From NCBI RefSeq assembly GCF_004000435.1, contig NZ_RBVZ01000001.1, forward strand, positions 744,001 through 808,000: a DNA stretch of 64,000 nt, in the 5' to 3' direction. Made by a program: the position numbers and the translations under genes. Below the pieces are notes generated by a model, which was not told where the DNA came from, did no database searches, and saw only the letters and a list, made by a program, of their open reading frames with translations. Shown here in pieces: positions 53,090 through 64,000 of this stretch (position 1 is its first letter; each line of letters begins with the position of its first letter). The DNA comes from Alexandriicola marinus. Its GTDB lineage: Bacteria; Pseudomonadota; Alphaproteobacteria; Rhodobacterales; Rhodobacteraceae.

Positions 53090-54133
53090 ATGGCGCGGAT
53101 CTATCTGGATCATAACGCGACGGCGCATCTCAGGCCCGAGGCGCGCGAGGCGATGATCGCGGCCATGGACGTGATCGGCAATCCGTCGTCCGTCCATGCC
53201 GAGGGTCGCGCCGCCAAGGCGCTGATGGAGCGGGCCCGCGCGCAGATCGGCGCCGCACTTGGCGCGGGCGAGGCGGATATCGTCTTTACCTCGGGCGCGA
53301 CTGAGGCCGCGGCGCTTGCGCTCAAGGGGCGGGGGCTTGCGGGTGCGGGCATCGAGCATGATGCCGTCCGCTCTTGGATCGACGAACGCCTGCCGGTCGA
53401 TGGCGATGGCCGCGTGACGGTGGATGATCCGGCGCGCAGCACGCTCCAGCTTGCCAATTCCGAAAGCGGGGTCATCCAGGATCTGCCCGAGGGCCTTGCC
53501 GTGTCGGACCTGACGCAGGGCTTTGGCAAACTGCCGTTTTCCTTTTCCTGGTCCGGGATCGGCATGGGCTTTGTCTCGGCACACAAGATCGGGGGCCCGC
53601 GCGGGATCGGGGCGCTGGTGATGCAGCGCGGCACCGATCCTGATCCGATTCTGCGCGGAGGCGGGCAGGAAATGGGCTGGCGCGCCGGCACCGAGAACCT
53701 TGTCGCGATCGCGGGTTTCGGCGCCGCGGCCGAGGCCGCGATGCGCGAACTCGAGGTCGGGACATGGGACAGAGTGGCCAAACTTAGAAATATTCTAGAA
53801 AAGACCATTGAGGCTGAGGCTAAGGAGACTATTTTTGTCGGGAAAGCCTCTCGCCGGCTGCCGAATACCAGCTGTTTCGTGACCCCCGGATGGAAGGGCG
53901 AAACGCAGGTGATGCAGATGGACATGGCCGGCTTCGCGGTCAGCGCGGGATCCGCCTGCTCAAGCGGCAAGGTCCGGGCCTCTCATGCGCTCCGCGCGAT
54001 GGGCTTTGACGAGGGATCGGCGGCATCGGCGCTCAGGGTGAGCCTCGGGCCGGCGACAGGCGAAGACGAGATTGCCCGCTTCTGCGAAGCGTGGCTTGCG
54101 ACATATCGGCGGCACCGGGCCCGGGCCGCATAG
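53090..54133 (+). CDS. cysteine desulfurase, IscS/NifS-like short form
   Basis: PLP enzyme providing sulfane sulfur for Fe-S assembly. 347 aa, shorter than IscS (about 400) with deletions around residues 105-125. Key residues are intact: IEHDAV (about 88, His), NSESGVIQD (about 122, Asn), SDLTQGFGK (about 142), Schiff-base Lys in VSAHKIGGPRG (about 165) and catalytic Cys in AGSACSSGKV (about 286). A stretch at 53781-53840 uses AT-rich codons (AGA, CTA, ATT) quite unlike the rest and contains an ICE-like palindrome. Second gene of the iscR-suf operon. Confidence 0.92.
   Translation: MARIYLDHNATAHLRPEAREAMIAAMDVIGNPSSVHAEGRAAKALMERARAQIGAALGAGEADIVFTSGATEAAALALKGRGLAGAGIEHDAVRSWIDERLPVDGDGRVTVDDPARSTLQLANSESGVIQDLPEGLAVSDLTQGFGKLPFSFSWSGIGMGFVSAHKIGGPRGIGALVMQRGTDPDPILRGGGQEMGWRAGTENLVAIAGFGAAAEAAMRELEVGTWDRVAKLRNILEKTIEAEAKETIFVGKASRRLPNTSCFVTPGWKGETQVMQMDMAGFAVSAGSACSSGKVRASHALRAMGFDEGSAASALRVSLGPATGEDEIARFCEAWLATYRRHRARAA
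53784..53798. promoter_or_regulatory. intragenic ICE-like palindrome in the cysteine desulfurase gene
   Basis: TTAGAA-ATA-TTCTAG matches the ICE pattern TTAGAA-N3-TTCTAA at 11 of 12 conserved positions. It lies inside the coding region, exactly in the patch of atypical AT-rich codons. Whether it binds Irr is unknown. Confidence 0.4.
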
Positions 54134-54148
54134 AGAGAAGGGAAAGAC

Positions 54149-55656
<1,508 letters not shown>

Positions 55657-55660
<4 letters not shown>

Positions 55661-55941
55661 GCAGGAAGGTCTGGTTCCGGCCCAAGTCGCTGGGCGTGGG
55701 CGCTGTGCCCGTGTCCTGGGAAGGCTGGGCGATGACCATCGGCATGATCATCTACGTGATCGGACTGGCGCTGGTCTTTCGGCCCCGCGCTTTTCCCGAC
55801 GGTGCCCCGACTGAACTGGTCCCGCTTCTGATCTGGGGCGGGCTCACGATCGGGGGGCTGGTGGTCTACATGATCATCGCGTGGAACCGGACGAGCGAGC
55901 CGTGGTTCTGGCGTTGGGAAAAGTCGGAGAAGTCGCGATGA
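55657..55941 (+). CDS. small two-TM membrane protein in the suf operon
   Basis: 94 aa beginning with a GTG at 55657 that overlaps the sufB stop, and ending over the next ATG (ATGA). Two hydrophobic helices (about 26-42 and 56-75) flanked by aromatic/basic ends ([31 protein letters not shown]). Family not recognised; a protein of this kind between sufB and sufC is found in other Rhodobacterales. Not an Fe-S assembly factor by any known motif. Confidence 0.75.
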
Positions 55942-56555
55942 AGACGGTTGCCAACGCGCCGCCCCCGACGCTCGACCGGGCGCCGGCGCTGACCTTGCCT
56001 CCGGCGGAGGCGGCGTATCTCCGGGCCGCCTACGAAAAGGCCGGGACGATCCTCGAATACGGCTCGGGCGGGTCGACGGCGATGGCGGCCGACATGCCCG
56101 GCAAAACGATCTGGTCGGTCGAAAGCGACTGGCAGTGGATGAAGGGGCTCGATGCGTGGTTCAAGGCGAACCCGCCCGCCTCGAAGGTCAACCTGCGGCA
56201 CGGTGACGTGGGGCCGACCGGCAAATGGGGGCGGCCGAGCGGGACGGGGCATTATGCCAAGTTCCACAAATACGCGCTCGATGTCTGGGACGAGCCGGGG
56301 TTCGTTCAGCCGGACACGGTGCTGATCGACGGGCGCTTCCGGGCTGCGTGCTTTCTGGCCGTGGCCTACCGGACCGAACGGTCGGTCTCGGTCTATTTCG
56401 ACGATTACGTGGGCCGTCCCTCCTATCAGGTTGTGGAGCGGTTCGGCCCCCCGGCCGAGACGGTCGGACGGATGGCGCGGTTCGATCTGGAACCGCAGGA
56501 GATCACCGGGGCGGACCTGAACTGGGTCCTCGACATTTTCGCGCGCATTCAGTGA
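55938..56555 (+). CDS. class I methyltransferase-like protein in the suf operon
   Basis: 205 aa from the ATG at 55938. A SAM-type Rossmann pattern is visible: TILEYGSGGSTAMAADM (about 37-53), IWSVESDWQWMKGLDAW (about 59-75, acidic strand 2 end) and DTVLIDGRFRAACFLAVAY (about 127-145, motif IV-like). FGPPAETVGRMARFDL is near the end. Similar short proteins are often annotated as hypothetical. Function in Fe-S metabolism is not supported; it is inserted between sufB and sufC by overlapping starts. Confidence 0.7.
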   Translation: MKTVANAPPPTLDRAPALTLPPAEAAYLRAAYEKAGTILEYGSGGSTAMAADMPGKTIWSVESDWQWMKGLDAWFKANPPASKVNLRHGDVGPTGKWGRPSGTGHYAKFHKYALDVWDEPGFVQPDTVLIDGRFRAACFLAVAYRTERSVSVYFDDYVGRPSYQVVERFGPPAETVGRMARFDLEPQEITGADLNWVLDIFARIQ

Positions 56556-56579
56556 CGCGCCAGGAATAAGGAAAGAAAG

Positions 56580-57334
<755 letters not shown>

Positions 57335-57335
<1 letters not shown>

Positions 57336-58630
57336 TGTCGCGAGCAGCGCTTGCCCGTCAAAAGATCGAGGCCGCAGAGGCGCGGCTTGACGGGCTGATC
57401 CTGCCCGATGGCGCGACTTGGGCAACGGAGGCCCGCCGGGCCGCCGAGGCGCGCGTGCGGGCCGCCGGTCTGCCCCAGCGTCGAGATGAATACTGGCGCT
57501 TCACCAATCCCGCGCCACTTCTGTCGGACGAGGTCGTGCCCTCGTCGACGGATTTGCCGGAGGAAAGCCCCGTCTTCGGCGAGGTCGATCGCCTGCGCAT
57601 CGTCTTTGTCGATGGCATTTTCGATCCCGCTCAGTCCGATGCGCTCGAGATGGCCGGGCTCGAGATCGAAACACTGGCCGAGGCGACCGCCACCGATATC
57701 CACTGGGCCAAATCTGTCTTCGGTGTTCTCGAAGAGGCAGGGCAGAAGCCGGTCGATCGCAGCCTTGCGGCGCTGAACACGGCAAGCGCCGAGGAGGGCA
57801 TCGTGATCCGGGCAACGGCCAAGGCAGAAAAGCCGGTGGCCCTGGTCTATCTGCAAAGCGCGCCCGCGTCGGAAGCGATGATCCATCATGTGATCCGGGT
57901 CGAGGAAGGGGCGGAGCTGACGCTTCTTGAGACCGGCCCCGCGGCCGCCCGGTTCTCCAAGGTGATGGAAGTTGATGTCGCGGATCGTGGCACGTTCCAC
58001 CATGTCCGGGCGCAGGGGCGCGCGCACGAAAGGCTGGCACATACCCACGCTTTTGCACGCCTTGGCACGGAATCTGTCTACAAGTCGTTCACCCTGACGG
58101 CCAACGGACGGCTGACCCGCAACGAACATGTGGTCGAACTGACCGGCGATGATGCGGTGGCCCATATTGCGGGCGCCTGTGTCGGTGACGGTTCGGATTT
58201 CCTTCACGACGACACGGTCTTCATCACCCATGACGCGGTGAATTGCGAAAGCCGTCAGGTCTTCAAGAAGGTTCTGCGCAACGGCGCCACGGGCGTATTT
58301 CAGGGCAAGATCCTCGTGAAGGAAGGTGCCCAGAAGACCGACGGCTACCAGATCAGCCAATCCCTGCTTCTGGATGATGACAGCCAGTTCCTCGCCAAGC
58401 CGGAACTCGAGATCTATGCCGATGACGTGGCCTGTTCGCATGGCTCGACATCCGGCGCGATCGACGACGAGGCGCTGTTCTACCTGCGGTCCCGCGGAGT
58501 GGCGCATGAGGATGCGACAGACCTCCTGACGCTGGCCTTCCTCGCCGAGGCGCTGGACGAAATCGAGGATGAGCGCCTTGCCGATGATCTGCGCGACCGT
58601 CTGGAAAACTGGCTCAAGCGGCGGAAGTAA
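57335..58630 (+). CDS. sufD: Fe-S cluster assembly protein SufD
   Basis: Non-catalytic partner of SufB in the scaffold complex. 431 aa. N-terminal helical part (AARQKIEAAEARL), RDEYWRFTNP (about 49-58), then the right-handed beta-helix core with RNEHVVELTGDDAVAHI (pieces RNEHVVELTGDDA about 260), GVFQGKILVKEGAQKTDGYQ (pieces FQGKILVKEGAQKTDGYQIS about 310) and the C-terminal motif ELEIYADDVACSHGSTSGAIDDEALFYLRSRG (pieces LEIYADDVACSHGST about 352, DDEALFYLRSRG). The next gene starts at its last base (stop TAA/ATG overlap). Confidence 0.95.
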
Positions 58631-59115
58631 TGGCCGTTTCCACCGACATGATGCGCACCTGGCGCGGTCCGCGCCGCGTGATGCGCAACCTGCTGGCCAT
58701 GGGGCCACGCGAAGACAGGGCGATCGCCTACCTGATGGCGGGCTGTTTTCTTGTCTTCATCGCGCAATGGCCCCGGCTCGCCCGCATTTCTTATCTTGAA
58801 GGGCAGGAGATGTCGCGTCTGGTGGCCTATGAATTCCTGTCCTGGATGATCGTCTGGCCGCTGGTATTCTATTTCATCGCGTTCCTGCTGCATCAGGTGA
58901 CGCGGATCACGCAGGGCAGCGCCCCGTGGGAGGTTCGGCTGGCGCTGTTCTGGGCGTTCCTTGCGGCGGCGCCCGCGGGCCTGCTTTACGGGTTGTTGTC
59001 GGGGTTTGTCGGGCCAGAGCCGGGAACGCAGCTTGTCGGTGCGATCTGGCTTGGCGCCTTTGGCCTGTTCCTTGTGCAGGGTCTTCGGGAAAGCGGGAAC
59101 GCGGATGGCAGTTGA
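58630..59115 (+). CDS. hypothetical polytopic membrane protein (YIP1-like) in the suf operon
   Basis: 161 aa, family not firmly recognised. About four hydrophobic segments (about 32-48, 68-90, 104-128 and 130-152) after a basic N-terminus MMRTWRGPRRVMRNLL. ARISYLEGQEMSRLVAYEFLSWMIVW and TQGSAPWEVRLALFWAFLAAAP are its most distinctive stretches (quoted as SYLEGQEMSRLVAYEF and APWEVRLALFWAFL). Weak resemblance to the YIP1 domain of the next gene. The ATG overlaps sufD, and its end overlaps the next gene by 11 bases. Confidence 0.7.
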   Translation: MAVSTDMMRTWRGPRRVMRNLLAMGPREDRAIAYLMAGCFLVFIAQWPRLARISYLEGQEMSRLVAYEFLSWMIVWPLVFYFIAFLLHQVTRITQGSAPWEVRLALFWAFLAAAPAGLLYGLLSGFVGPEPGTQLVGAIWLGAFGLFLVQGLRESGNADGS

Positions 59116-59704
59116 AACAGAGCTCTTGCGCGACCTGCTGCGGCGGACGCTGAACAACCCCGCAGAAGGCGCGCGGGGCGTGATCGACCTCGGGCTCGAC
59201 CGGCGCGACCTGTGGCTCGCGTTGATGCTGACCACGGTTCTGAGCGTGCTTCTGGTGACGTTCACCCAAGGCCCGGGTCTTGTCCTGCCATTGGGGGGCG
59301 ATCCGGTCGTCGTGGGACCGCTGACCTATGCGGTGATCCTTGGCTCCGGGCTCGTGATCCTTGTCTTTGCCCTCCATTTCGTGGGGCGGATGCTGGGCGG
59401 CACGGGCAGTTTTCCCGCGACGCTTTCGGTCATCGTCTGGCTCGAGGTTCTGGGCCTGATCGCGCGCACCGCGCAGGCGGTGGCGTCATGGGTCAGCGGT
59501 TCGGCGGAATCGATCGTCGCGATCCTCGGAACCATCTATCTTCTGTGGTGCCTGATCCGGTTCACAAATGAACTGCATGGCTTCGACAGCGTTGGGAAAT
59601 CGATCCTGACGCTGTTTCTCGTCTTCATCGGCATCACTTTCGGAATTCTTCCCATCCTCACGCTGATCGGCGTGGGGGCAAGTCAGGGGCTACCAGATGT
59701 TTGA
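59105..59704 (+). CDS. YIP1 family membrane protein in the suf operon
   Basis: 199 aa from the ATG at 59105. About five hydrophobic helices (about 35-52, 65-95, 105-125, 130-150 and 165-190), with DLWLALMLTTVLSVLL, GRMLGGTGSFPATLSVIVWLEVL (pieces LGGTGSFPATLSVIVW about 98-113) and a C-terminal helix. The LGGTGSF motif and helix layout fit the YIP1 group of small membrane proteins. No link to Fe-S biology is known. Its end overlaps the sufS start by 8 bases. Confidence 0.75.
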   Translation: MAVETELLRDLLRRTLNNPAEGARGVIDLGLDRRDLWLALMLTTVLSVLLVTFTQGPGLVLPLGGDPVVVGPLTYAVILGSGLVILVFALHFVGRMLGGTGSFPATLSVIVWLEVLGLIARTAQAVASWVSGSAESIVAILGTIYLLWCLIRFTNELHGFDSVGKSILTLFLVFIGITFGILPILTLIGVGASQGLPDV

Positions 59705-60917
59705 TGTCGAAGCCGTTCGCGCCGATTTCCCGATCCTGTCGCGCGAGGTGAACGGCAAGCCGCTTGTCTATCTCGACAACGGCGCCTCCGCGCAAAAGCC
59801 GCAGGTGGTCATCGACGCGGTGACGCGCGCCTATGCAGAGGAATATTCCAACGTCCATCGCGGCCTGCATTACCTGTCGAACCTCGCCACCGAGAAATAC
59901 GAGGGCGTGCGGGCCAAGATCGCCCGGTTCCTTGGGGCCGCGTCGGAGGACTCGATCGTCCTCAATTCCGGCACGACCGAGGGGATCAACATGGTCTCCT
60001 ATGGCTGGGCTGCTCCCCGGATGCAGGCGGGTGACGAGATCGTCCTGTCGATCATGGAGCATCACGCCAATATCGTGCCGTGGCATTTCCTGCGCGAACG
60101 TCAGGGCGTCGTGATCAAGTGGGTCGATGTCGATGCCAATGGCGATCTGGACCCGCAGGCGGTGATCGATGCGATCGGCCCGAGGACCAAGCTGGTCGCC
60201 ATCACCCATATGTCGAACGTGCTGGGCACGGTCGTCGACGTGAAGACGATCACCGAGGGCGCGCACGCCAAGGGCGTGCCGGTCCTCGTCGATGGCAGCC
60301 AGAGTGCGGTGCACATGCCCGTCAATGTCGCCGACCTCGGTTGCGACTTCTATGCGATCACGGGGCATAAGCTTTATGGGCCCTCGGGCTCAGGCGCGAT
60401 CTATGTCCGGCCTGAACGGATGGCCGAGATGCGCCCCTTCATGGGTGGCGGTGACATGATCCGCGACGTCACCCGCGACGAGGTGACGTGGAATGACCCG
60501 CCTATGAAGTTCGAGGCCGGCACGCCCGGCATCGTCCAGACCATCGGCCTTGGTGTTGCGCTCGATTATCTTGAGGGGCTGGGGATGGAGGCCGTGGCCG
60601 CCCATGAGCGCGACCTCTGCGCCTATGCCCGCGACAGGCTCGACGGTTTGAACTGGCTTCAGGTTCAGGGGAAATCCGCCAGCAAGGGGGCGATCTTCTC
60701 CTTCACGCTGGATGGCGCGGCCCATGCGCATGACATCTCGACCGTGCTCGACAAAAAGGGCGTTGCGGTGCGCGCAGGCACCCATTGCGCGATGCCTCTG
60801 ATGGAGCATATGGGCGTGGGCGCCACCTGCCGCGCCTCGTTCGGGATGTACAACACCCGCGCCGAGGTCGATGCGCTTATCGACGCGCTGGAGTTGTGTC
60901 ACGATCTGTTTGGCTGA
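59697..60917 (+). CDS. sufS: cysteine desulfurase SufS
   Basis: Class II cysteine desulfurase delivering sulfur to the SufBCD scaffold, 406 aa. Visible: YLDNGASAQKPQVVIDAV (about 22-39), NVHRGLHYLSNLATEKYEG (pieces NVHRGLHYLSNLAT about 51), EHHANIVPWHFL (about 122), DGSQSAVHMPVNV (about 199), Schiff-base Lys in ITGHKLYGPSGSGAIYV (about 221-237) and the catalytic Cys in RAGTHCAMPLMEH (about 363). Second desulfurase in the operon; a SufE partner is not in the window. Last gene of the operon; sufA and sufT are not seen downstream. Confidence 0.96.
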   Translation: MFDVEAVRADFPILSREVNGKPLVYLDNGASAQKPQVVIDAVTRAYAEEYSNVHRGLHYLSNLATEKYEGVRAKIARFLGAASEDSIVLNSGTTEGINMVSYGWAAPRMQAGDEIVLSIMEHHANIVPWHFLRERQGVVIKWVDVDANGDLDPQAVIDAIGPRTKLVAITHMSNVLGTVVDVKTITEGAHAKGVPVLVDGSQSAVHMPVNVADLGCDFYAITGHKLYGPSGSGAIYVRPERMAEMRPFMGGGDMIRDVTRDEVTWNDPPMKFEAGTPGIVQTIGLGVALDYLEGLGMEAVAAHERDLCAYARDRLDGLNWLQVQGKSASKGAIFSFTLDGAAHAHDISTVLDKKGVAVRAGTHCAMPLMEHMGVGATCRASFGMYNTRAEVDALIDALELCHDLFG

Positions 60918-61051
60918 GAGGCACGGACGCCGGGGGCGGGTGAACTGATCAGCTGGCCCGAAAGGCCGGGGCCCGTCCATCACCGGCGCATGCGAAGAAG
61001 CCCGATTTCCCGTTGCGGCGGACCCAAGCCCCCGCTATAGAGCCTGCCAAC

Positions 61052-61128
<77 letters not shown>

Positions 61129-61275
61129 ATGTCTGCCAAGTCTTGATCTGATGCGGGCCGCTCCCAGTGGCGGTTACTTGTCGTGGGCGTCACCTCGGTC
61201 AAGGGCGACGACAGGACCGCGCGCGGCGTTCATTGTGGATGTCGCAGGTGGGGCAGCCGCGCTCGTCGGTGGCTC

Positions 61276-62328
61276 TCAGTCAGGCGCAATGGAAATGGCG
61301 CGTCCGATTTCGGGGCCGACGATGCCCACGGCCGTCGCGGCCCGGATGCCGGGCAGTGCGGCCACGTCGAACAATTCATCGACGATGCCCTCGATCCGGA
61401 TCCATTCCGTCGCATCCCCGGTCATTGTATCGACAACGAGCAGGCCGCAGCGGGCCTCGCTGTCCCGAGAGGCGAGTGCGTCGTGCAGTTCGAGCCCCTC
61501 GAAGGTGCGGTTTTCGCGGGCACGCGACAGGCCCACGACGGCGTATCTCCCGAAAAAGCTCAAGCCCCGCGCATAGCCGGGACAGAAGGCGATGGCGGTG
61601 AAGCTGCCGGTCTGCGGGTCGACCCAGCCCAATTCGCCCGTCCCCGAATTCAAGAGCCACAACCGCCCCTCATGCAGGCGCGGCGAATGCGGCATCGACA
61701 GCCCTTCGGCGACGATCCCGCCATCGGTGACGTCGACGACGATGCCGCCATCGCGGCGCCTGTCGCGCCATCCATCCGTGACATCCGAACGGGAAACACA
61801 GGTGACATAGCGCGGCGTGCCGTTCTCCATCGCCAGACCGTTCAGATGACACCGGTCCTCCGCCGCGATGCGCGAAATGAACGGCGGTCGCCAGAACGGG
61901 CGGAAACTGTGCCCATCGGCCGTCTGTGCAAGGCAATTGAACAGGGTATTGGCAAAAACGGGTCGTCCATCCGCACCAACGCCCACGTCATGGATATCGA
62001 CGTCGCCGGTGATCCACGTCTGGTTTGGCAGGTAGACGGCGTCGTAATCGCCCTGCCGTTCGCCGGGCAAGAGCGCGTTGTCGAACCGGTAGAGCTGGAC
62101 CTGCGTGGCAAGGAACAGGGTGCGTGCATCGGTCGAGACGGCGATGCCCATCGGCCTCGGAAAGCTTCGTTCGAAGACCGACAGACTGCCGTCGGGCTTG
62201 AGGCCGAGAAAGAAGATCTTCCCCCCCTGATAGGTCGAGAAGACAAGCGATCCGCCCGTCGAGGCGAGCCAGCCAGTGAAACCGCGCGACGTGGTCAGGG
62301 TAAAGGCGGGCTCTTGATTGGCTGTCAT
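61276..62328 (-). CDS. TIGR03032-like family protein
   Basis: 350 aa. A beta-propeller-like protein of the TIGR03032 kind: LTTSRGFTGWLASTGGSLVFSTYQGGKIFFLG (pieces FTGWLASTGGSLVFSTYQ about 17-34), FERSFPRPMGIAVSTD (about 52), DIHDVGVGADGRPVFANTLFNCLA (pieces DIHDVG, GRPVFANTLFNCLA about 120), RCHLNGLAMENGTPRYVT (about 158-175) and LSMPHSPRLHEGRLWLLNSGTGELG (pieces MPHSPRLHEGRLWLLNSGTG about 212). The function of this family is unknown; members often lie near large repeat proteins, as here. Divergent from the FG-GAP protein gene. Confidence 0.82.
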   Translation of the reverse strand: MTANQEPAFTLTTSRGFTGWLASTGGSLVFSTYQGGKIFFLGLKPDGSLSVFERSFPRPMGIAVSTDARTLFLATQVQLYRFDNALLPGERQGDYDAVYLPNQTWITGDVDIHDVGVGADGRPVFANTLFNCLAQTADGHSFRPFWRPPFISRIAAEDRCHLNGLAMENGTPRYVTCVSRSDVTDGWRDRRRDGGIVVDVTDGGIVAEGLSMPHSPRLHEGRLWLLNSGTGELGWVDPQTGSFTAIAFCPGYARGLSFFGRYAVVGLSRARENRTFEGLELHDALASRDSEARCGLLVVDTMTGDATEWIRIEGIVDELFDVAALPGIRAATAVGIVGPEIGRAISIAPD

Positions 62329-62482
62329 GGCCTCGTCTCGATCGGAACTATCAAAGGCCGTTCATCGCAGCCTTCGCGGGCCGATGGCAAGACCCTTGGC
62401 TGACTTGACAGCCGGCACGAAGGTCATCACCCTGAGAACAATTATTAAATCGCCCATTTCTGTCCTGTCCTGGATTGCTGAT

Positions 62483-64000
62483 ATGAGTTCGCCGATTTCC
62501 GGACCGTCGCGTTTGTCCGAAGACCAATTCTTGCACGCGGAACCGCGGGGGACGGCCCCGCAGGCATTGTCGCGAGACGGCGTTTCGGCAGGCGAGGGGA
62601 TGACGGAGGTAACCGAACTGGTCGGGACACTCCTGCCCGTCCAGGCCGATACAAGCCAGGCCGGCGCGCGCCTCGACACGGCGATCATCGCACATCCACC
62701 GTCCGTGCGGAAGCAATGGCCCGGCCAGACCGGGGCCGAACCTGATCCGGCATCGGCAGAGCCGGACGGGGCCGAGCCGCAGCTGAGCGGTGACGGATGG
62801 CGCGCCGCCGTGCCCCAGTTTCCCGGCGCCACCGGTGAAACCCTGCGAACGATCGATACCAACGGCCTCGATCCAGCGCTTGGGTTCATGATCACCGGCG
62901 CTGCCTTGAACGATGAGGCGGGGTATTCGGTTGGCTCTGCGGGCGATTTCAACGGCGACGGGATCGACGACGTCATCGTGGGCGCATTGAATGCCAATGG
63001 CGGGACAGGGGCGGCATATGTCATTTACGGCCGGGCGGAGGCAACCCGCGGTCCGATCGATCTGGCGAACCTGTCGCCCGATGACGGCTTTGTCCTGAAC
63101 GGCGATCAGTCGAACGACAAGGCGGGAAACAAGGTCGCCTTCGCCGGTGACGTAAACGGCGACGGCATCGACGACGTGATCATCGGCGCGCGCAATGGTG
63201 ACGAGGGCGGCAACAACGCGGGCACGGCCTATGTGATCTATGGCCGCGAAGGCGGCAGCGGCGACATCGACCTTGGCGCGCTCACGACAGAGCAGGGCTT
63301 TGCCGTCATTGGCGCCACGAATTTCAGTCAGTTCGGCTATAACGTGTCGACGGCGGGTGACGTGAACGGCGACGGCATCGACGATTTGATCATCGGGGCT
63401 CTGGGCGGGGCGACCGATGGCGCCAATGCCGGCGACAGCTACGTCATCTATGGCCAGACCGAGGCGCGAGGTCTCGTCGATGTCACCCAGTTGACCGAGA
63501 GCGAAGGCTACCTGATCCGGGGCATCGAAGCCATTCGCGCAGGCTCCGTCTCGGGTGGGGGCGACATCAACGGCGACGGGATCGATGACGTGATCGTGGG
63601 CGCGCACCGCGGCGTCACGGCGGATCTTGATGCGGGCGAGGTCTATGTCGTCTACGGGCAGGCCGGTACGCGGGGCACGCTGGATCTCGCCGCGTTCAGC
63701 GAAGAAGACGGCTTTCTCATCGTCGGCGACGAGCGGAAGGATTATCTGGGCCTGAGCGTGGCCGCAGCCGGGGATGTGAATGGCGACGGGTTCGACGACA
63801 TCATCGCAGGTGCGTTCCGCGGCGATGACGGCGGCGAGAATGCGGGTGAGGCCTATGTCATCTATGGCATGGCCGGGCCGCGCGGCACCGTCGATCTGAC
63901 AGGGCTCGCCCCCGAAGACGGCTTCATCATTCAGGGCGATCAGGCGGGCGATCTCGCGGGTCTCAGCGTGGCGGCTGCCGGTGACATCAATGGTGACGGT
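62483..64000 (+). CDS. FG-GAP/integrin alpha-type repeat protein, incomplete at the right edge
   Basis: Open from the ATG at 62483 to the window end (506 codons, no stop). A ~120-residue Pro/Ala/Glu-rich N-terminus without a Sec signal precedes at least six FG-GAP repeats of about 69 residues. Each has a calcium-binding loop D-x-NGDG-x-D-D (first at residue 155, then in GDVNGDGIDDVIIGA, GDVNGDGIDDLIIGA, GDINGDGIDDVIVGA, GDVNGDGFDDIIAGA and the last cut by the edge) and a closing YVIYG strand. This is a beta-propeller of extracellular type; lack of a Sec signal suggests type I secretion. An upstream start is possible because no strong ribosome-binding site was found. Confidence 0.85.
   Translation, partial: MSSPISGPSRLSEDQFLHAEPRGTAPQALSRDGVSAGEGMTEVTELVGTLLPVQADTSQAGARLDTAIIAHPPSVRKQWPGQTGAEPDPASAEPDGAEPQLSGDGWRAAVPQFPGATGETLRTIDTNGLDPALGFMITGAALNDEAGYSVGSAGDFNGDGIDDVIVGALNANGGTGAAYVIYGRAEATRGPIDLANLSPDDGFVLNGDQSNDKAGNKVAFAGDVNGDGIDDVIIGARNGDEGGNNAGTAYVIYGREGGSGDIDLGALTTEQGFAVIGATNFSQFGYNVSTAGDVNGDGIDDLIIGALGGATDGANAGDSYVIYGQTEARGLVDVTQLTESEGYLIRGIEAIRAGSVSGGGDINGDGIDDVIVGAHRGVTADLDAGEVYVVYGQAGTRGTLDLAAFSEEDGFLIVGDERKDYLGLSVAAAGDVNGDGFDDIIAGAFRGDDGGENAGEAYVIYGMAGPRGTVDLTGLAPEDGFIIQGDQAGDLAGLSVAAAGDINGDG

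Overview
The window looks like a chromosomal segment of a marine-type alphaproteobacterium of the order Rhodobacterales (Roseobacter group). The evidence is the uniformly high GC content, the lptF-lptG-lptD-surA-pdxA-rsmA order, a recA promoter with the alphaproteobacterial SOS box GAAC-N7-GAAC, an IscR with only one cysteine, an Irr-type iron box before iscR-suf, and a eukaryotic-type NADP isocitrate dehydrogenase. No plasmid, phage or insertion-sequence gene was recognised.

Layout. 1-6920 (minus strand) is the outer-membrane biogenesis operon ending in pdxA and rsmA; lptD carries a frameshift at a run of eight C. 7044-14855 holds holC, a retropepsin-like protease, marC, an acquired-looking lower-GC patch (8900-10450) with an orphan coiled-coil protein, a decayed copy of the tail of the nearby ABC-F gene, then abc-F, a VOC protein, ndk, a lytic transglycosylase and a TfoX C-terminal protein. 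15006-26189 is a catabolic island. A minus-strand operon encodes an IolC-like kinase, IolB-like isomerase, IolJ-like aldolase, two-subunit TPP enzyme, PLP lyase and M24 hydrolase. It is divergent from two Gfo/Idh/MocA dehydrogenases and an IolE-like protein, with a LacI repressor and a perfect LacI-type operator. 26245-40119 is a second, canonical myo-inositol locus: desaturase, LacI-type regulator, IolI-like protein, ABC transporter, PanB-like protein, iolG, iolC-DUF2090, iolD, iolE, a small membrane protein and iolB.

40150-52355 is housekeeping: sulfotransferase, recA, alaS, DUF1330, typA, an SMR pump, a YitT protein, icd, a methyltransferase, an HD hydrolase, small hypotheticals and an alpha/beta hydrolase. 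52601-60917 is the iscR-cysteine desulfurase-sufBCDS operon with four non-Suf passengers. It is followed by tRNA-Arg(CCG), a TIGR03032-like protein, and a secreted-type FG-GAP repeat protein that runs off the right edge.

How it works together. The right-hand iol locus can take inositol from uptake to the DKG-phosphate aldolase step, because the kinase is fused to a DUF2090 aldolase-like domain; iolA is not in the window. The left-hand island repeats almost every iol chemical step with separate paralogs, but has a split ComDE-like TPP enzyme where IolD would be expected and adds two enzymes typical of nitrogenous substrates. This parallel pathway for an unknown cyclitol-like or sugar-acid compound is the most interesting candidate for undescribed biology here.
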